In this document: one piece after another, positions 48,020-58,079 of the stretch
Position numbering within the stretch: position 1 is the first letter of the stretch
How the letters are laid out: every line of letters starts with the position of its first letter
From: Siphonodentalium dalli
Lineage: Eukaryota > Mollusca > Scaphopoda > Gadilida > Siphonodentaliidae
DNA length: 64,000 bases
Assembly (NCBI GenBank): GCA_032622095.1
Contig: CP136061.1
Coordinates: forward strand, 265,640,077 to 265,704,076
Direction: 5' to 3'
The notes under the pieces: generated by a model
The model's database searches: none
What the model saw: the letters and a program-made list of their open reading frames with translations, nothing else
What the model was told of the DNA's origin: nothing
Made by a program: the position numbers and the translations under genes

Positions 48020-49450
48020 TCTCCCAGCGTCAAACATGGCTCATGTAATTGACATAAGTATCATTTGTATCTTATATTTATTATGTTCATGTTTGTTGTG
48101 AGTCATGCTTTTCTTATATGTTTTATTGTGTATATACATGCATGATGGCATCTAATTAGCTGTCAATCCGACTAAATCGCATTTTTTGTCAAGTTAAAGT
48201 TTGTTTATTGATGAGAGAAAGAATTTCTAACAGCTCTAGATCTCCTGAATCAAATTCCGAAGACGTTGTGGAGAACACACGAAACTTGTCAGTTGTACAG
48301 GGGTTGTTGGGGTGTCTCGACGCCCCCCCCCCGAACTTTGGTACAATTTTCTTAGATGTACAGTCATGCATACGTGAGGCAAATCAGAACTCTTTTGACT
48401 AACTGTTCCAAATAATGATACGTACAAGCCAACAAACGCAACAAACAAACCAGATTTTAAACAATTACATATACAAACTTATGACTAAATAGGGGGAGTG
48501 GGTGACCGGTGATTTGTATATATGTATTGGTAGTCATGTTGCTTTGCCATTACTAATTATTTATTTTTCAGTGTAATAAAATATGGGAGAGGGGGGTACC
48601 CTTATGTGAGTTAGCACTAGTCCTCCAATCCCACTGTCTTATAAACAAATCTATGTGTTATCTAAAGTTGACAAATAAATGTGTTTAAACTAAACTTTGG
48701 TGCATTTCCAGCAGTTGGAAATTTCATGCCTGACACAACATTAGTTGGACATTGATTTGACAACATATATAGGTTGGAATTGTTCGCATTGTTGGATTTT
48801 TCAATCAGTAAAAGTTGGTAATTTTCCAATCTTAGGGTGTTTCAAGTTGGATGTTTCCAAGGGGGTGCAAATGGAATTCTGCGTACCTGTGAGTTTGATG
48901 TTTGGTTCAAGGAGGGTGCAGTTGGCCGGAAATTTGATGGAACACTCCCATGGGAAACCTCTAGCCACGTCCCTGACTCCCTATAGAACTTGTACGTGTG
49001 ATTACTTAATCAATAATATTCTTTGATATAGATAGTTTATATTCTGCAATAATTTGTACACAAGGGACGTATTCTTATGTTTTATTGTGTTTTTAAACTC
49101 CGAGGTGGCGAAATCTCGGTTTGTTTACATTATGAACGTTTGAGTCTGTAATCGGAATCAGACTCTGAATCCAGATTACGACGAAATAACGATTGATTAC
49201 GATTGCGGTCTGTTCGTTTACTGATTCTAGTCTGTTCGTTTACCGAACCACGTCGTACGGGGTCTAATCCGTAATATGAATCGAGATTTTGTCACGAAAT
49301 AACGACTCGGGTTATTTTATGCAAAACTCGTGTCCCTATTATCGTAACTATGACAACAGTTAAAAAAGGTTTTACCTGCCTACCGACCTAATTGTTTTCA
49401 GTCCGTTAGCGGAAATAAATGATATTTTTGTTTTGGAGCTATATAAAACT
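48020..49450. other. Intron 1 sequence next to exon 1
   Basis: No exon recognised. 48700-48975 contains AGTTGGAAATTTCATGCC and a GCCACGTCCCTG end resembling the hAT-like MITE at 7262-7657, so it is probably a related fragment lacking its left end. The open frame at 48208-48402 has no recognisable domain. Confidence 0.45.
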
Positions 49451-49460
49451 ATATACTCAC

Positions 49461-49787
49461 CTCATCCAAGTACATGAATTTCGCGCCAGCCAAATATGTA
49501 AGACCGGAACAAGTTCTCACTATGTCTTCTCCCAACTCACATCTCACGCCCTGACTTTGAGGGATAATGTTCACACTGTGACACTTTGGTTGTGAAGCAC
49601 AATACGACACGCACATGGATTTAGAAAGCACGTCCAATGTTCCAATCGGATTCAAAAAGTTATATACATGATTCAAGCCACAGTCCGGTAACATTCTGAA
49701 CAGAGCATGTTTGAGCATAGGCTGCCCAAACTCGAACCGAAGCACGAACACAACCAGCAGATGGACTATAGTACTGAACTGCACCAT
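49461..49787 (-). CDS. Exon 1: signal peptide and PAN/apple-like domain
   Basis: Encodes residues 1-109. The ATG at 49787-49785 has A at -3 and G at +4, and an in-frame TAA lies at 49814-49812, so this is the first Met of the frame. Residues 1-22 form a signal peptide (MVQFSTIVH, then hydrophobic LLVVFVL). Residues about 36-109 resemble a PAN/apple domain: six cysteines at 36, 59, 63, 69, 83 and 93, with the C-x3-C-x5-C helix signature and a following strand around the CEL segment. The exon ends after GAG at a GTGAGT donor (49460-49455), phase 0. The domain assignment rests on cysteine spacing and length; the secretion signal is clear. PAN domains in other proteins mediate protein or sugar contacts, so this may be a ligand-binding or oligomerisation module. 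Confidence 0.82.
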
Positions 49788-49856
49788 CTTTCCGGTAATT
49801 TTATCCAAGATTTACTGAATATTGCCAATGAATGGCCCGATTATCTCGAGTATTAT

Positions 49857-49868
49857 GGCTTTATAACC
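49857..49868 (-). promoter_or_regulatory. TATA-like box of the fibrinogen-domain gene
   Basis: On the minus strand the motif TTATAAAG (49866-49859) lies about 70-80 bases upstream of the ATG. A start site 25-30 bases downstream would give a 5' UTR of about 45 nt. A CCAAT/ATTGG-like motif lies between the box and the ATG. This is inference from motif and position only. Confidence 0.4.
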
Positions 49869-50563
49869 CTTTCTATACTATATACTCATTGACGAGTAGT
49901 TCCCTGAGGAAACGATGTTCCACCGTGTTTATTGGAAATTCGTTTGACGAATGAACGGTTTCCTTTCCAGAAGCAAACTGTCAAATCGCTGGGAGGTTAC
50001 TCATATACCAACGTGTTAATAAATTATATACTAAGACCTATGAACGAACAGTTTACAGAGACAATATTCTTCCGCTTTGTTTCCAAGTTTGTCGATAAAC
50101 CAACGTCACAATTTGTATCGACATACATTGTCAGTTAAGGCCGCAACAATTAAATAGCCTGCTTTACGAACATTTGGGTTAAACTTATCTTGAATAGTAA
50201 ATAGTCCGAGTTTACAATCTGAGATTCGTCAAACCAATCTAAAGTTCATGAACAAATTTGAGACAGAATATAACTGGCATAAATATATATATACGTGTAT
50301 ACATGTACGCATATAATGTTATTAATATATCAATGTGTGTGCAAGGTGTGTGTGTGAGTTGTGTACGAATGTCGACCCCCCCACCATTCCCGTCTATATA
50401 TCTATGCAATCGTTGTTATCAGATATTGTTCTGTACATAAATGTGTAATATAATGAAGAAAAAAACATTTGGGTTAAACAATGTAGATGTAGGAGGCAAA
50501 CAGATTAAAAATTACCACAGCAATTGACAAATAGCAGAATTGTCTATGAATTTTACAAGAGTT

Positions 50564-50952
50564 TTAACCCTTTACCCAACAAACCGGCCAAAACCGGCCA
50601 AATAAAGCTTCAACAGCCTAAAATATCTTTGGTCTGTCTCAATAGAACCATACAAATATGGATATCATTGGAACCGGCTCCTTGACCACATTGTGATAGT
50701 TACAGTTATGCCCTGTGCCAATGCATTCTCTTATATATGCGAGTCGACCATAGGTCGCCTCGCATATATAAGAGAATGCATTGGCCTAAAAAAAAAAAAA
50801 TTTAACATTTTTTCTTACATTCTTTAACAATTTTATAATTTTTAATGTGTTAAGCCAATGCATTCTCTTATATATGCGAGGCGACCTATGGTCGACTCGC
50901 ATATATAAGAGAATGCATTGGCACAGGGCCGTTATGTTGGGTAAAGGGTTAA
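50564..50952. mobile_element. TTAA-flanked MITE, copy 3
   Basis: Bounded by TTAA, with CCCTTTACCCAACA inverted termini, and the best-preserved copy. It carries two near-perfect hairpins (about 50706-50785 and 50855-50921) separated by an A/T-rich spacer. Same orientation as copy 1. It lies about 0.7 kb upstream of the predicted promoter. Confidence 0.8.
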
Positions 50953-51020
50953 ATACGATAAGTTTTACACAATATATAAACATAAGTTGAGGTATTGCTC
51001 CCCATAAAACTATAAATTAT

Positions 51021-51339
51021 CGATTGATTGATTGATTGATTGATTGGGGTTTTAAGTCGCTTTAGCCACTAAGGCCATATCACGACATTGCCAGTTTTAA
51101 TGGTGGAGGAAATCCGCACACTTACGGCTAATCTAACAGTGATTTCAATGGCTGATAAACTCGTCGACCATGTGCGGCAAACCACCGGCCATTGGCAAGT
51201 AACTGGCAACTTTCCCAGATAACGATTTCGAGTTACAAAGTCCACGATGGAAACATGTTGATTTGAACCCTTATCGCCAGCGCTGGTAGGCGAAACGGCT
51301 TGGAGTTGTACCCCTAACCGATTGAGCCACCGAGGCCTT
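51021..51339 (-). mobile_element. tRNA-derived SINE with (AATC)n tail
   Basis: On the minus strand it begins with a tRNA-like head: A box TGGCTCAATCGGTTAG (51329-51314) and B box GGGTTCAAATC (51270-51260). The body ends CGACTTAAAACCCC followed by (AATC)n to 51021. Internal pol III boxes and a tetranucleotide tail are typical of molluscan SINEs. Confidence 0.8.
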
Positions 51340-51865
51340 CAAAGTGAAAGCAAGAAAGGAACTCTGCCATAAAATATTTTCTTCATCACTGTTACCACAT
51401 GCTTCATATTTTAATCATCTTGAACATAACCAAATCATATAAAAAAGTTTAATTTTTACAATATTGAGGAAAATGTTGCAGGGTGAGTTCCTAAACCAGG
51501 GCATTAAACTACTATTGCCTAATGTCGAGGTATCGCACGTCTAAACCGGTTTTTTCTTCTGACAAGAGAGTGCTTTGTGGTTATACTTAACCGGCGGAAG
51601 TGAGCCGCCAGAAATATATATACCCATATACAATGTGTGCTTCCTGCAAGCGAGGTAGCTAGAACACTTAGATACTAAATTAAATGTCTTTCTCGTCATT
51701 GGCACTGCATCTGATTATTGGCCAAGCGTTGACGGTTACTGCTTTTGTCTCTTAAGGCTCGTTCTCAGACTGTTTGTGTCAGATGAAAGCAATATATCGC
51801 CCCATCCAAAAATAGGACAATGCACGCACTCACCGGCCCCATGCACTCACCGACCGCCGGATGGT

Positions 51866-52035
51866 TTATTATTCGACAAACAACTGACCCTATAAGGGTG
51901 TATTCGATTTATTATTCGACAAACAACTGACCATATAAGGGTGTATTCGATTTATTATTCGACAAACAACTGACCCTATAAGGGTGTATTCGATTTATTA
52001 TTCGACAAACAACTGACCATATAAGGATGTATTCG
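51866..52035. repeat. 43-bp tandem repeat, four copies
   Basis: Unit contains TTATTATTCGACAAACAACT and TATAAGGGTGTATTCG. Copies differ by single bases (CCC and CCA alternate after CTGA). Confidence 0.9.
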
Positions 52036-52112
52036 AATCCGTTTCCTTCTATGTTCTTGACCGACATGTTTCCAAGACCATATCTATACAAAGGGGTATG
52101 ACATATCTATAC

Positions 52113-53143
52113 CAGGGGCCGCGCTGGACCGAAATTTACTTTTGTCAAATAATTTGCCAAATGAAAATATTTTTTGCCAAATTATATTAGCATTTGCCAA
52201 ATGCTATCGATGATAGTATGTTGTAAAATATAGAGATCCGGGGGGGGGGGGGCTGGGAACACCACAGAATACAAGGGTAAACCTGTCTTCGGTAACATGG
52301 ACAGAGGTGATCATTATCTAGGTACACATTCCGAAGCGCCACTTGGACAATTCCATAGTCAGTAAAATTAAAAACAGGAGCATAATAGAGGTATGCCTGG
52401 TGTTTTGAAATTTGGATAATATAGGTATACATATGACAGAGTATGCGTACCAGTATCGTAGAATCACGCACTATCATAAATGAACTAGTTATACGTAGGG
52501 TATTAAAATATTCTTTAGTTTCATGATTGTCCCATACCGGTAGTTTCAGTAAAAGATGGGAGCGTGGTACATAGTTAGGTGTTACAATTTTAGAAATTAG
52601 GAACGTAAGCATAGGCCGCGAGTTTTCGAAAGGGTTAATTTTGAAATTTATAGTTATGTACATGAGTAAGCAGTTGTAGAATGTAAGTGTAGGTGTAAGT
52701 CTGAAGTAAAATGCTAAATTTCACTGGAATTATATTAGCATTTGCCAAATGCTATCGATGATAGTATCATTTTCTGCAACATTAATTATTATGTTTCGAC
52801 ACTCGCGGGTTGAACGACTTTTGAGATTGATAGAAAAGCAGTTAGTACATAACTAATTATACTCGTATCTATATTGCGGTTTATCATACAACAATAAGCC
52901 AATCACCGAACAGTACAAGGGTAGAAGGGTTGCTTCATCAGAAGGGAACATCAAAGGAGGATCAGTAATCCCTACAAACATCAGTACTAATGCTATGAGA
53001 TTAACTGCATCTTAATACTGGTGTTAAATTTCCCTAAACCTTATAAAACAGCACTAATATAATTATGTATAATATTTTTTGCCAAAATTAATGTGAATTA
53101 CTTTTGCCATTGGCAAATTTGGCAAGTGGCAGCGCAAACCCTG
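52113..53143. mobile_element. hAT-like element with perfect 8-bp duplication
   Basis: Flanked by ATCTATAC at 52105-52112 and 53144-53151. Ends CAGGGGCCGCGCTG and CAGCGCAAACCCTG are hAT-type inverted termini; subterminal TTTGCCAA words recur at both ends. 1031 bp. Inside, a 508-bp segment (52223-52730) is bracketed by direct copies of ATTAGCATTTGCCAAATGCT plus following sequence. A 158-codon frame at 52187-52663 is unrecognised. Confidence 0.85.
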
Positions 53144-53158
53144 ATCTATACAAAGGAG

Positions 53159-53954
53159 TAAGGGTGGATACACACATGCATGTAATCTCTGTAATTATCG
53201 TGTATTTGGCGTTTTACATGGATCATATAGACCATGTAATATGTGTCCGTTGACAACCCAATCATTACGGCTATGTTTGACCACAGTGAGCCAAGCTCTG
53301 AACGTGCAGAGAGCCATTGACTGAATGAGGTCGCCAGGCCGCTTAATATAATTGTTCGCGCGATAACCCAAATGTTGGACTTTCTGTTTAAATCATTGTC
53401 AGTCTTATCTTGATTTTTATACAGGTGATGGTCCCAGGATTTTCCCAACGCAGGGGCTATGATAATGATCCCCAACATGGGGGGGGGTAATATTATCAGG
53501 ATTTCCTTACACAGGGGCTATATGATCCCCGACTTGGGGCTATATATGATCCCGATCCCAAAAGCTACCAGGCGGGTGGCTAACTGAGCTATTTATGTAA
53601 AACATATTATATTGTACCTTCTTGCCCAGATTATTCCGACCGATAAATTCAACTAAGTCCCTTAGCGATTTGAAGCTTATATACCCCACGGCAAGCAAGC
53701 ATCATGGTCGACAATGTTCTATATCAAGCCTGTATACACCAGACTTAACTAATTTCCACATCCGTAAGAGAAGACATGTTTTGGACTGGCCTGAAATGTC
53801 CTGATAGCAGAGAATTTGCCTTCGCTTATGACTACTCACTTGTCCGACAATGAACAGCTCGCGCGCAGGTGATTAATGCTGTCAATTATTGGTGTGGCCA
53901 TGTAAAATACATGTATTTTACATACAGAGATTACATGCATGTGTGTATCCACCC
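53159..53954. mobile_element. PIF/Harbinger-type MITE, copy 2 (inverted)
   Basis: Same family as 28455-29292 in reverse orientation. Termini GGGTGGATACACACAT and its complement, flanked by TAA on both sides. It begins eight bases after the target duplication of the hAT element. Confidence 0.8.
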
Positions 53955-53999
53955 TAAGACCTATCTATCTGTTCGCGATTTTTCTCCCAGACATCTGCA

Positions 54000-54115
54000 C
54001 CGATATCAACCAAATTGGGTGTGGTGACCCAAGTGGATGTTATAACGACGTTAAGCACCGATATCAACCAAATTGGGTGTGGTGACCCAAGTGGATGTTA
54101 TAACGACGTTAGCTT
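54000..54115. repeat. 57-bp tandem doublet
   Basis: CACCGATATCAACCAAATTG through TGTTATAACGACGTTA occurs twice in a row. Confidence 0.85.
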
Positions 54116-54242
54116 TTCGAAAATTTCATTTGAACACACAATTTAATTTAATTGTAACAAAATATATGTTTTGTTAAATTGAGCTAGGAATTCAATGGAA
54201 AATTTTGTTTTTAAATTTGCATTTAAGTTTCTTATCTATCTA

Positions 54243-55473
54243 TCTATACTATATATTTTGAGACTTCGTATATATGTGTGTGTGTGTGTACTTCATAGAA
54301 TCCAAAACGCGTGTACAGATTGAGATCAAATTTCGTATGTAAGTGTAAAATCCCACCGACACCGCCGTAATCGTGTTTTCGAGAAGCTCTGAGCACCCTT
54401 TATCCACTCCCAGTCATCGAAATCAGCTCAAACGGCACGGCCGGGGTTAATAACGTCATTATATATATATATGAAGTCAGAGTCTCCAAAGTTATACCGG
54501 AACAAACACGTGTTTACGTCGTCTTGGGGGTCCACGATGGGATTCTGACTTCAATGCAATGTTATCGCTCGAAACACGTGTTTACTTCGTGTTGAGGTTC
54601 ACGATGGGAGTCTGACAATTGTTATCGCTCGAAATAGTACATTAGGACGGGAACGGCTGGACAGATTGAGCTCAAACTTCCTATCTAAAGGTAAAATACC
54701 ACGTACGATGTCGTCCACGCGTTTTCCAGAAGCTCCGAGCACCCGTACTCCACTCCCAGTCATAAAAATCAGCTCAAACGGCACGGCCGGGGTTAATAAC
54801 GTCATTATATATATATATACGAAGTCAACGTTATTAGCATCTGCATTGAGTGCATTTCCTAGAACGCAACACGTGTTTTACGTCGTCTTGAGGTTCACGA
54901 TGGGAGTCATTTCAATGCAATGTTATCGCTCGAAACACGTGTTTACTTCGTGTTGAGGTTCACGATGGGAGTCTGACATTTCAATGCAATGTTATCGCTC
55001 GAAATATTATGCAGAAAGGCAGATCTCGGAAACGGGTGGAGCTATCGACCTGAAATTTGCTATGTGAATGTATCTTGCACCGGGTACAAATTTTATCGGG
55101 TCGCCGAGCCCATGCGACGCCCGTGCAGCGCATGCGCAGACGAGATCTCGGAAACGGGTGGAGCTATCGACTTGAAATTTGCTATGTGAATGTATCTTGC
55201 GCCGGGTACAAATTTTATCGGGTCGCCGAGCCCGTGCGACGCCCGTGCAGCGCATGCGCAGACGAGATCTCGGAAACGGGTGGAGCTATCGACTTGAAAT
55301 TTGGCATGTGAATGTATCTTGCGCCGGGTACAAATTTTCATGCGCAGACCAGATCTCGGAAACTGGTGGAGCTACCGGGTACAAATTTTTCTTATTGAAA
55401 CGCGTGGAGCTAAAAAATATATATAAAAATGTCATGTTTCGGACAAGCCGCCGGTGGCGGGCTAACCTGCTAG
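54243..55473 (+). mobile_element. Helitron-like element H3 (array copy 1)
   Basis: Starts TCTATACTATATATTTTGAG after a host A and ends CGCCGGTGGCGGGCTAACC then TGCTAG. Contains three full copies of a 122-bp internal repeat (GATCTCGGAAACGGG at 55022, 55144 and 55266) plus a partial one. No helicase gene. Resembles HINE-type non-autonomous elements, which carry core tandem repeats. Confidence 0.8.
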
Positions 55474-56635
55474 TACTATATATTTTGAGACTTCGTATAT
55501 ATGTGTGTATGTGTGTGTGTGTGTGTGTACTTCATAGAATCCAAAACGCGTGTACAGATTGAGATCAAATTTCGTATGTAAGTGTAAAATCCCACCGACA
55601 CCGCCGTAGATGTGTTTTCGAGAAGCTCTGAGCACCCTTTATCCACTCCCAGTCATCGAAATCAGCTCAAACGGCACGGCCGGGGTTAATAACGTCATTA
55701 TATATATATATGAAGTCAGAGTCTCCAAAGTTATACCGGAACAAACACGTGTTTACGTCGTCTTGGGGGTCCACGATGGGAGTCTGACTTCAATGCAATG
55801 TTATCGCTCGAAACACGTGTTTACTTCGTGTTGAGGTTCACGATGGGAGTCTGACAATTGTTATCGCTCGAAATAGTACATTAGGACGGGAACGGCTGGA
55901 CATATTGAGCTCAAACTTCCTATCTAAAGGTAAAATCCCACGTACGATGTCGTCCACGCGTTTTCCAGAAGCTCCGAGCACCCGTACTCCACTCCCAGTC
56001 ATAAAAATCAGCTCAAACGGCACGGCCGGGGTTAATAACGTCATTATATATATATATACGAAGTCAACGTTATTAGCATCTGCATTGAGTGCATTTCCTA
56101 GAACGCAACACGTGTTTTACGTCGTCTTGAGGTTCACGATGGGAGTCATTTCAATGCAATATTATCGCTCGAAACACGTGTTTACTTCGTGTTGAGGTTC
56201 ACGATGGGAGTCTGACATTTCAATGCAATGTTATCGCTCGAAATATTATGCAGAAAGGCAGATCTCGGAAACGGGTGGAGCTATCGACCTGAAATTTGCT
56301 GTGTGAATGTATCTTGCACCGGGTACAAATTTTATCGGGTCGCCGAGTCCATGCGACGCCCGTGCAGCGCATGCGCAGACGAGATCTCGGAACCGGGTGG
56401 AGCTATCGACTTGAAATTTGCTATGTGAATGTATCTTGCGCCGGGTACAAATTTTATCGGGTCGCCGAGTCCGTGCGACGCCAGCTTCGCGCATGCGCAG
56501 ACCAGATCTCGGAAACGGGTGGAGCTACCGGGTACAAATTTTTCTTATTGAAACGCGTGGAGCTAAAAATTAAAAACAAATATTAAAAAAATGTCATGTT
56601 TCGGACAAGCCGCCGGTGGCGGGCTAACCTGCTAG
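55474..56635 (+). mobile_element. Helitron-like element H4 (array copy 2)
   Basis: Joined directly to the CTAG of H3; starts TACTATATATTTTGAGAC, lacking the first four bases of H3 (TCTA). 1162 bp, two full copies of the 122-bp internal repeat, 3' hairpin and CTAG. Confidence 0.8.
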
Positions 56636-57797
56636 TACTATATATTTTGAGACTTCGTATATATGTGTGTATGTGTGTGTGTGTGTGTGTACTTCATAGA
56701 ATCCAAAACGCGTGTACAGATTGAGATCAAATTTCGTATGTAAGTGTAAAATCACACCGACACCGCCGTAGATGTGTTTTCGAGAAGCTCTGAGCACCCT
56801 TTATCCACTCCCAGTCATCGAAATCAGCTCAAACGGCACGGCCGGGGTTAATAACGTCATTATATATATATATGAAGTCAGAGTCTCCAAAGTTATACCG
56901 GAACAAACACGTGTTTACGTCGTCTTGGGGGTCCACGATGGGAGTCTGACTTCAATGCAATGTTATCGCTCGAAACACGTGTTTACTTCGTGTTGAGGTT
57001 CACGATGGGAGTCTGACAATTGTTATCGCTCGAAATAGTACATTAGGACGGGAACGGCTGGACATATTGAGCTCAAACTTCCTATCTAAAGGTAAAATCC
57101 CACGTACGATGTCGTCCACGCGTTTTCCAGAAGCTCCGAGCACCCGTACTCCACTCCCAGTCATAAAAATCAGCTCAAACGGCACGGCCGGGGTTAATAA
57201 CGTCATTATATATATATATACGAAGTCAACGTTATTAGCATCTGCATTGAGTGCATTTCCTAGAACGCAACACGTGTTTTACGTCGTCTTGAGGTTCACG
57301 ATGGGAGTCATTTCAATGCAATATTATCGCTCGAAACACGTGTTTACTTCGTGTTGAGGTTCACGATGGGAGTCTGACATTTCAATGCAATGTTATCGCT
57401 CGAAATATTATGCAGAAAGGCAGATCTCGGAAACGGGTGGAGCTATCGACCTGAAATTTGCTGTGTGAATGTATCTTGCACCGGGTACAAATTTTATCGG
57501 GTCGCCGAGTCCATGCGACGCCCGTGCAGCGCATGCGCAGACGAGATCTCGGAACCGGGTGGAGCTATCGACTTGAAATTTGCTATGTGAATGTATCTTG
57601 CGCCGGGTACAAATTTTATCGGGTCGCCGAGTCCGTGCGACGCCAGCTTCGCGCATGCGCAGACCAGATCTCGGAAACGGGTGGAGCTACCGGGTACAAA
57701 TTTTTCTTATTGAAACGCGTGGAGCTAAAAATTAAAAACAAATATTAAAAAAATGTCATGTTTCGGACAAGCCGCCGGTGGCGGGCTAACCTGCTAG
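56636..57797 (+). mobile_element. Helitron-like element H5 (array copy 3)
   Basis: 1162 bp, the same length as H4 and almost identical: the incidental open frames of H4 recur at an offset of exactly 1162 with the same peptides. A difference is ATCCCACC against ATCACACC near 56752. Ends CTAG at 57794-57797 before a T. Confidence 0.82.
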
Positions 57798-57844
57798 TAT
57801 ATATATATTTTTAATTGAAATGTGTAAACGATGAAACATGTGCT

Positions 57845-58069
57845 AAGCGCAAAAAAGGGGCCCCATTCAGACGCCGAATAAAGGCTCACAAAGGGGGCCC
57901 ATTCAGACGCCGAATAAAGGCTCACAAAGGGAGTATAGCTGTTTCAGCCACTACCAAATATAGAATGAGGAACGCTGGTACGTCATTGTTCGTGGGTCTA
58001 GATTATTACTTCCCGAATTATGGGAAATAAGAATCTAGAACCCCGAACAATGATGTACCAGCGTTCCCG
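57845..58069. repeat. 41-bp doublet followed by a long hairpin
   Basis: CCATTCAGACGCCGAATAAA through GGGGC repeats twice (57855-57935). Then 57972-58069 is a hairpin with arms of about 45 bp (GAACGCTGGTACGTCATTGT and complement). Probably a MITE. Confidence 0.65.
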
Positions 58070-58079
58070 AAGTAATGTT

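Larger units (their letters stand above)
7684..49787 (-). other. Three-exon gene: secreted PAN/apple-EGF-fibrinogen-domain protein
   Basis: Gene-level entry joining exons 49787-49461, 26949-26844 and 8348-7684. Seen: consensus GT donors and AG acceptors at every internal border, and matching phases (exon 1 ends and exon 2 begins at phase 0; exon 2 ends with one base and exon 3 begins with two, making a GAT Asp codon). The joined CDS is 1098 nt, 365 residues plus TAA. Known: fibrinogen-related proteins of invertebrates are mostly secreted lectins that bind acetylated sugars and often act in innate immunity; PAN/apple domains bind proteins or carbohydrates. Inferred: an extracellular recognition or adhesion protein. 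Introns are about 22.5 and 18.5 kb and full of transposons. Extra small exons inside the introns cannot be excluded, but none is needed for an open frame. Confidence 0.85.

Noticed and set aside
49788-49808. Upstream start seven codons before the ATG of exon 1
   Set aside because: The codon at 49808-49806 is TTG, not ATG; the true ATG has better context and begins the signal peptide.
52187-52663. 158-codon minus-strand frame as a gene
   Set aside because: No recognisable domain; it includes a poly-G/C run and starts inside the direct repeat, so it is kept only as a remark on the insert.
54599-57748. Repeated small frames such as the 96-, 82- and 68-codon ones
   Set aside because: They recur at exact element spacing within Helitron-like copies on both strands and show no conserved protein signature.
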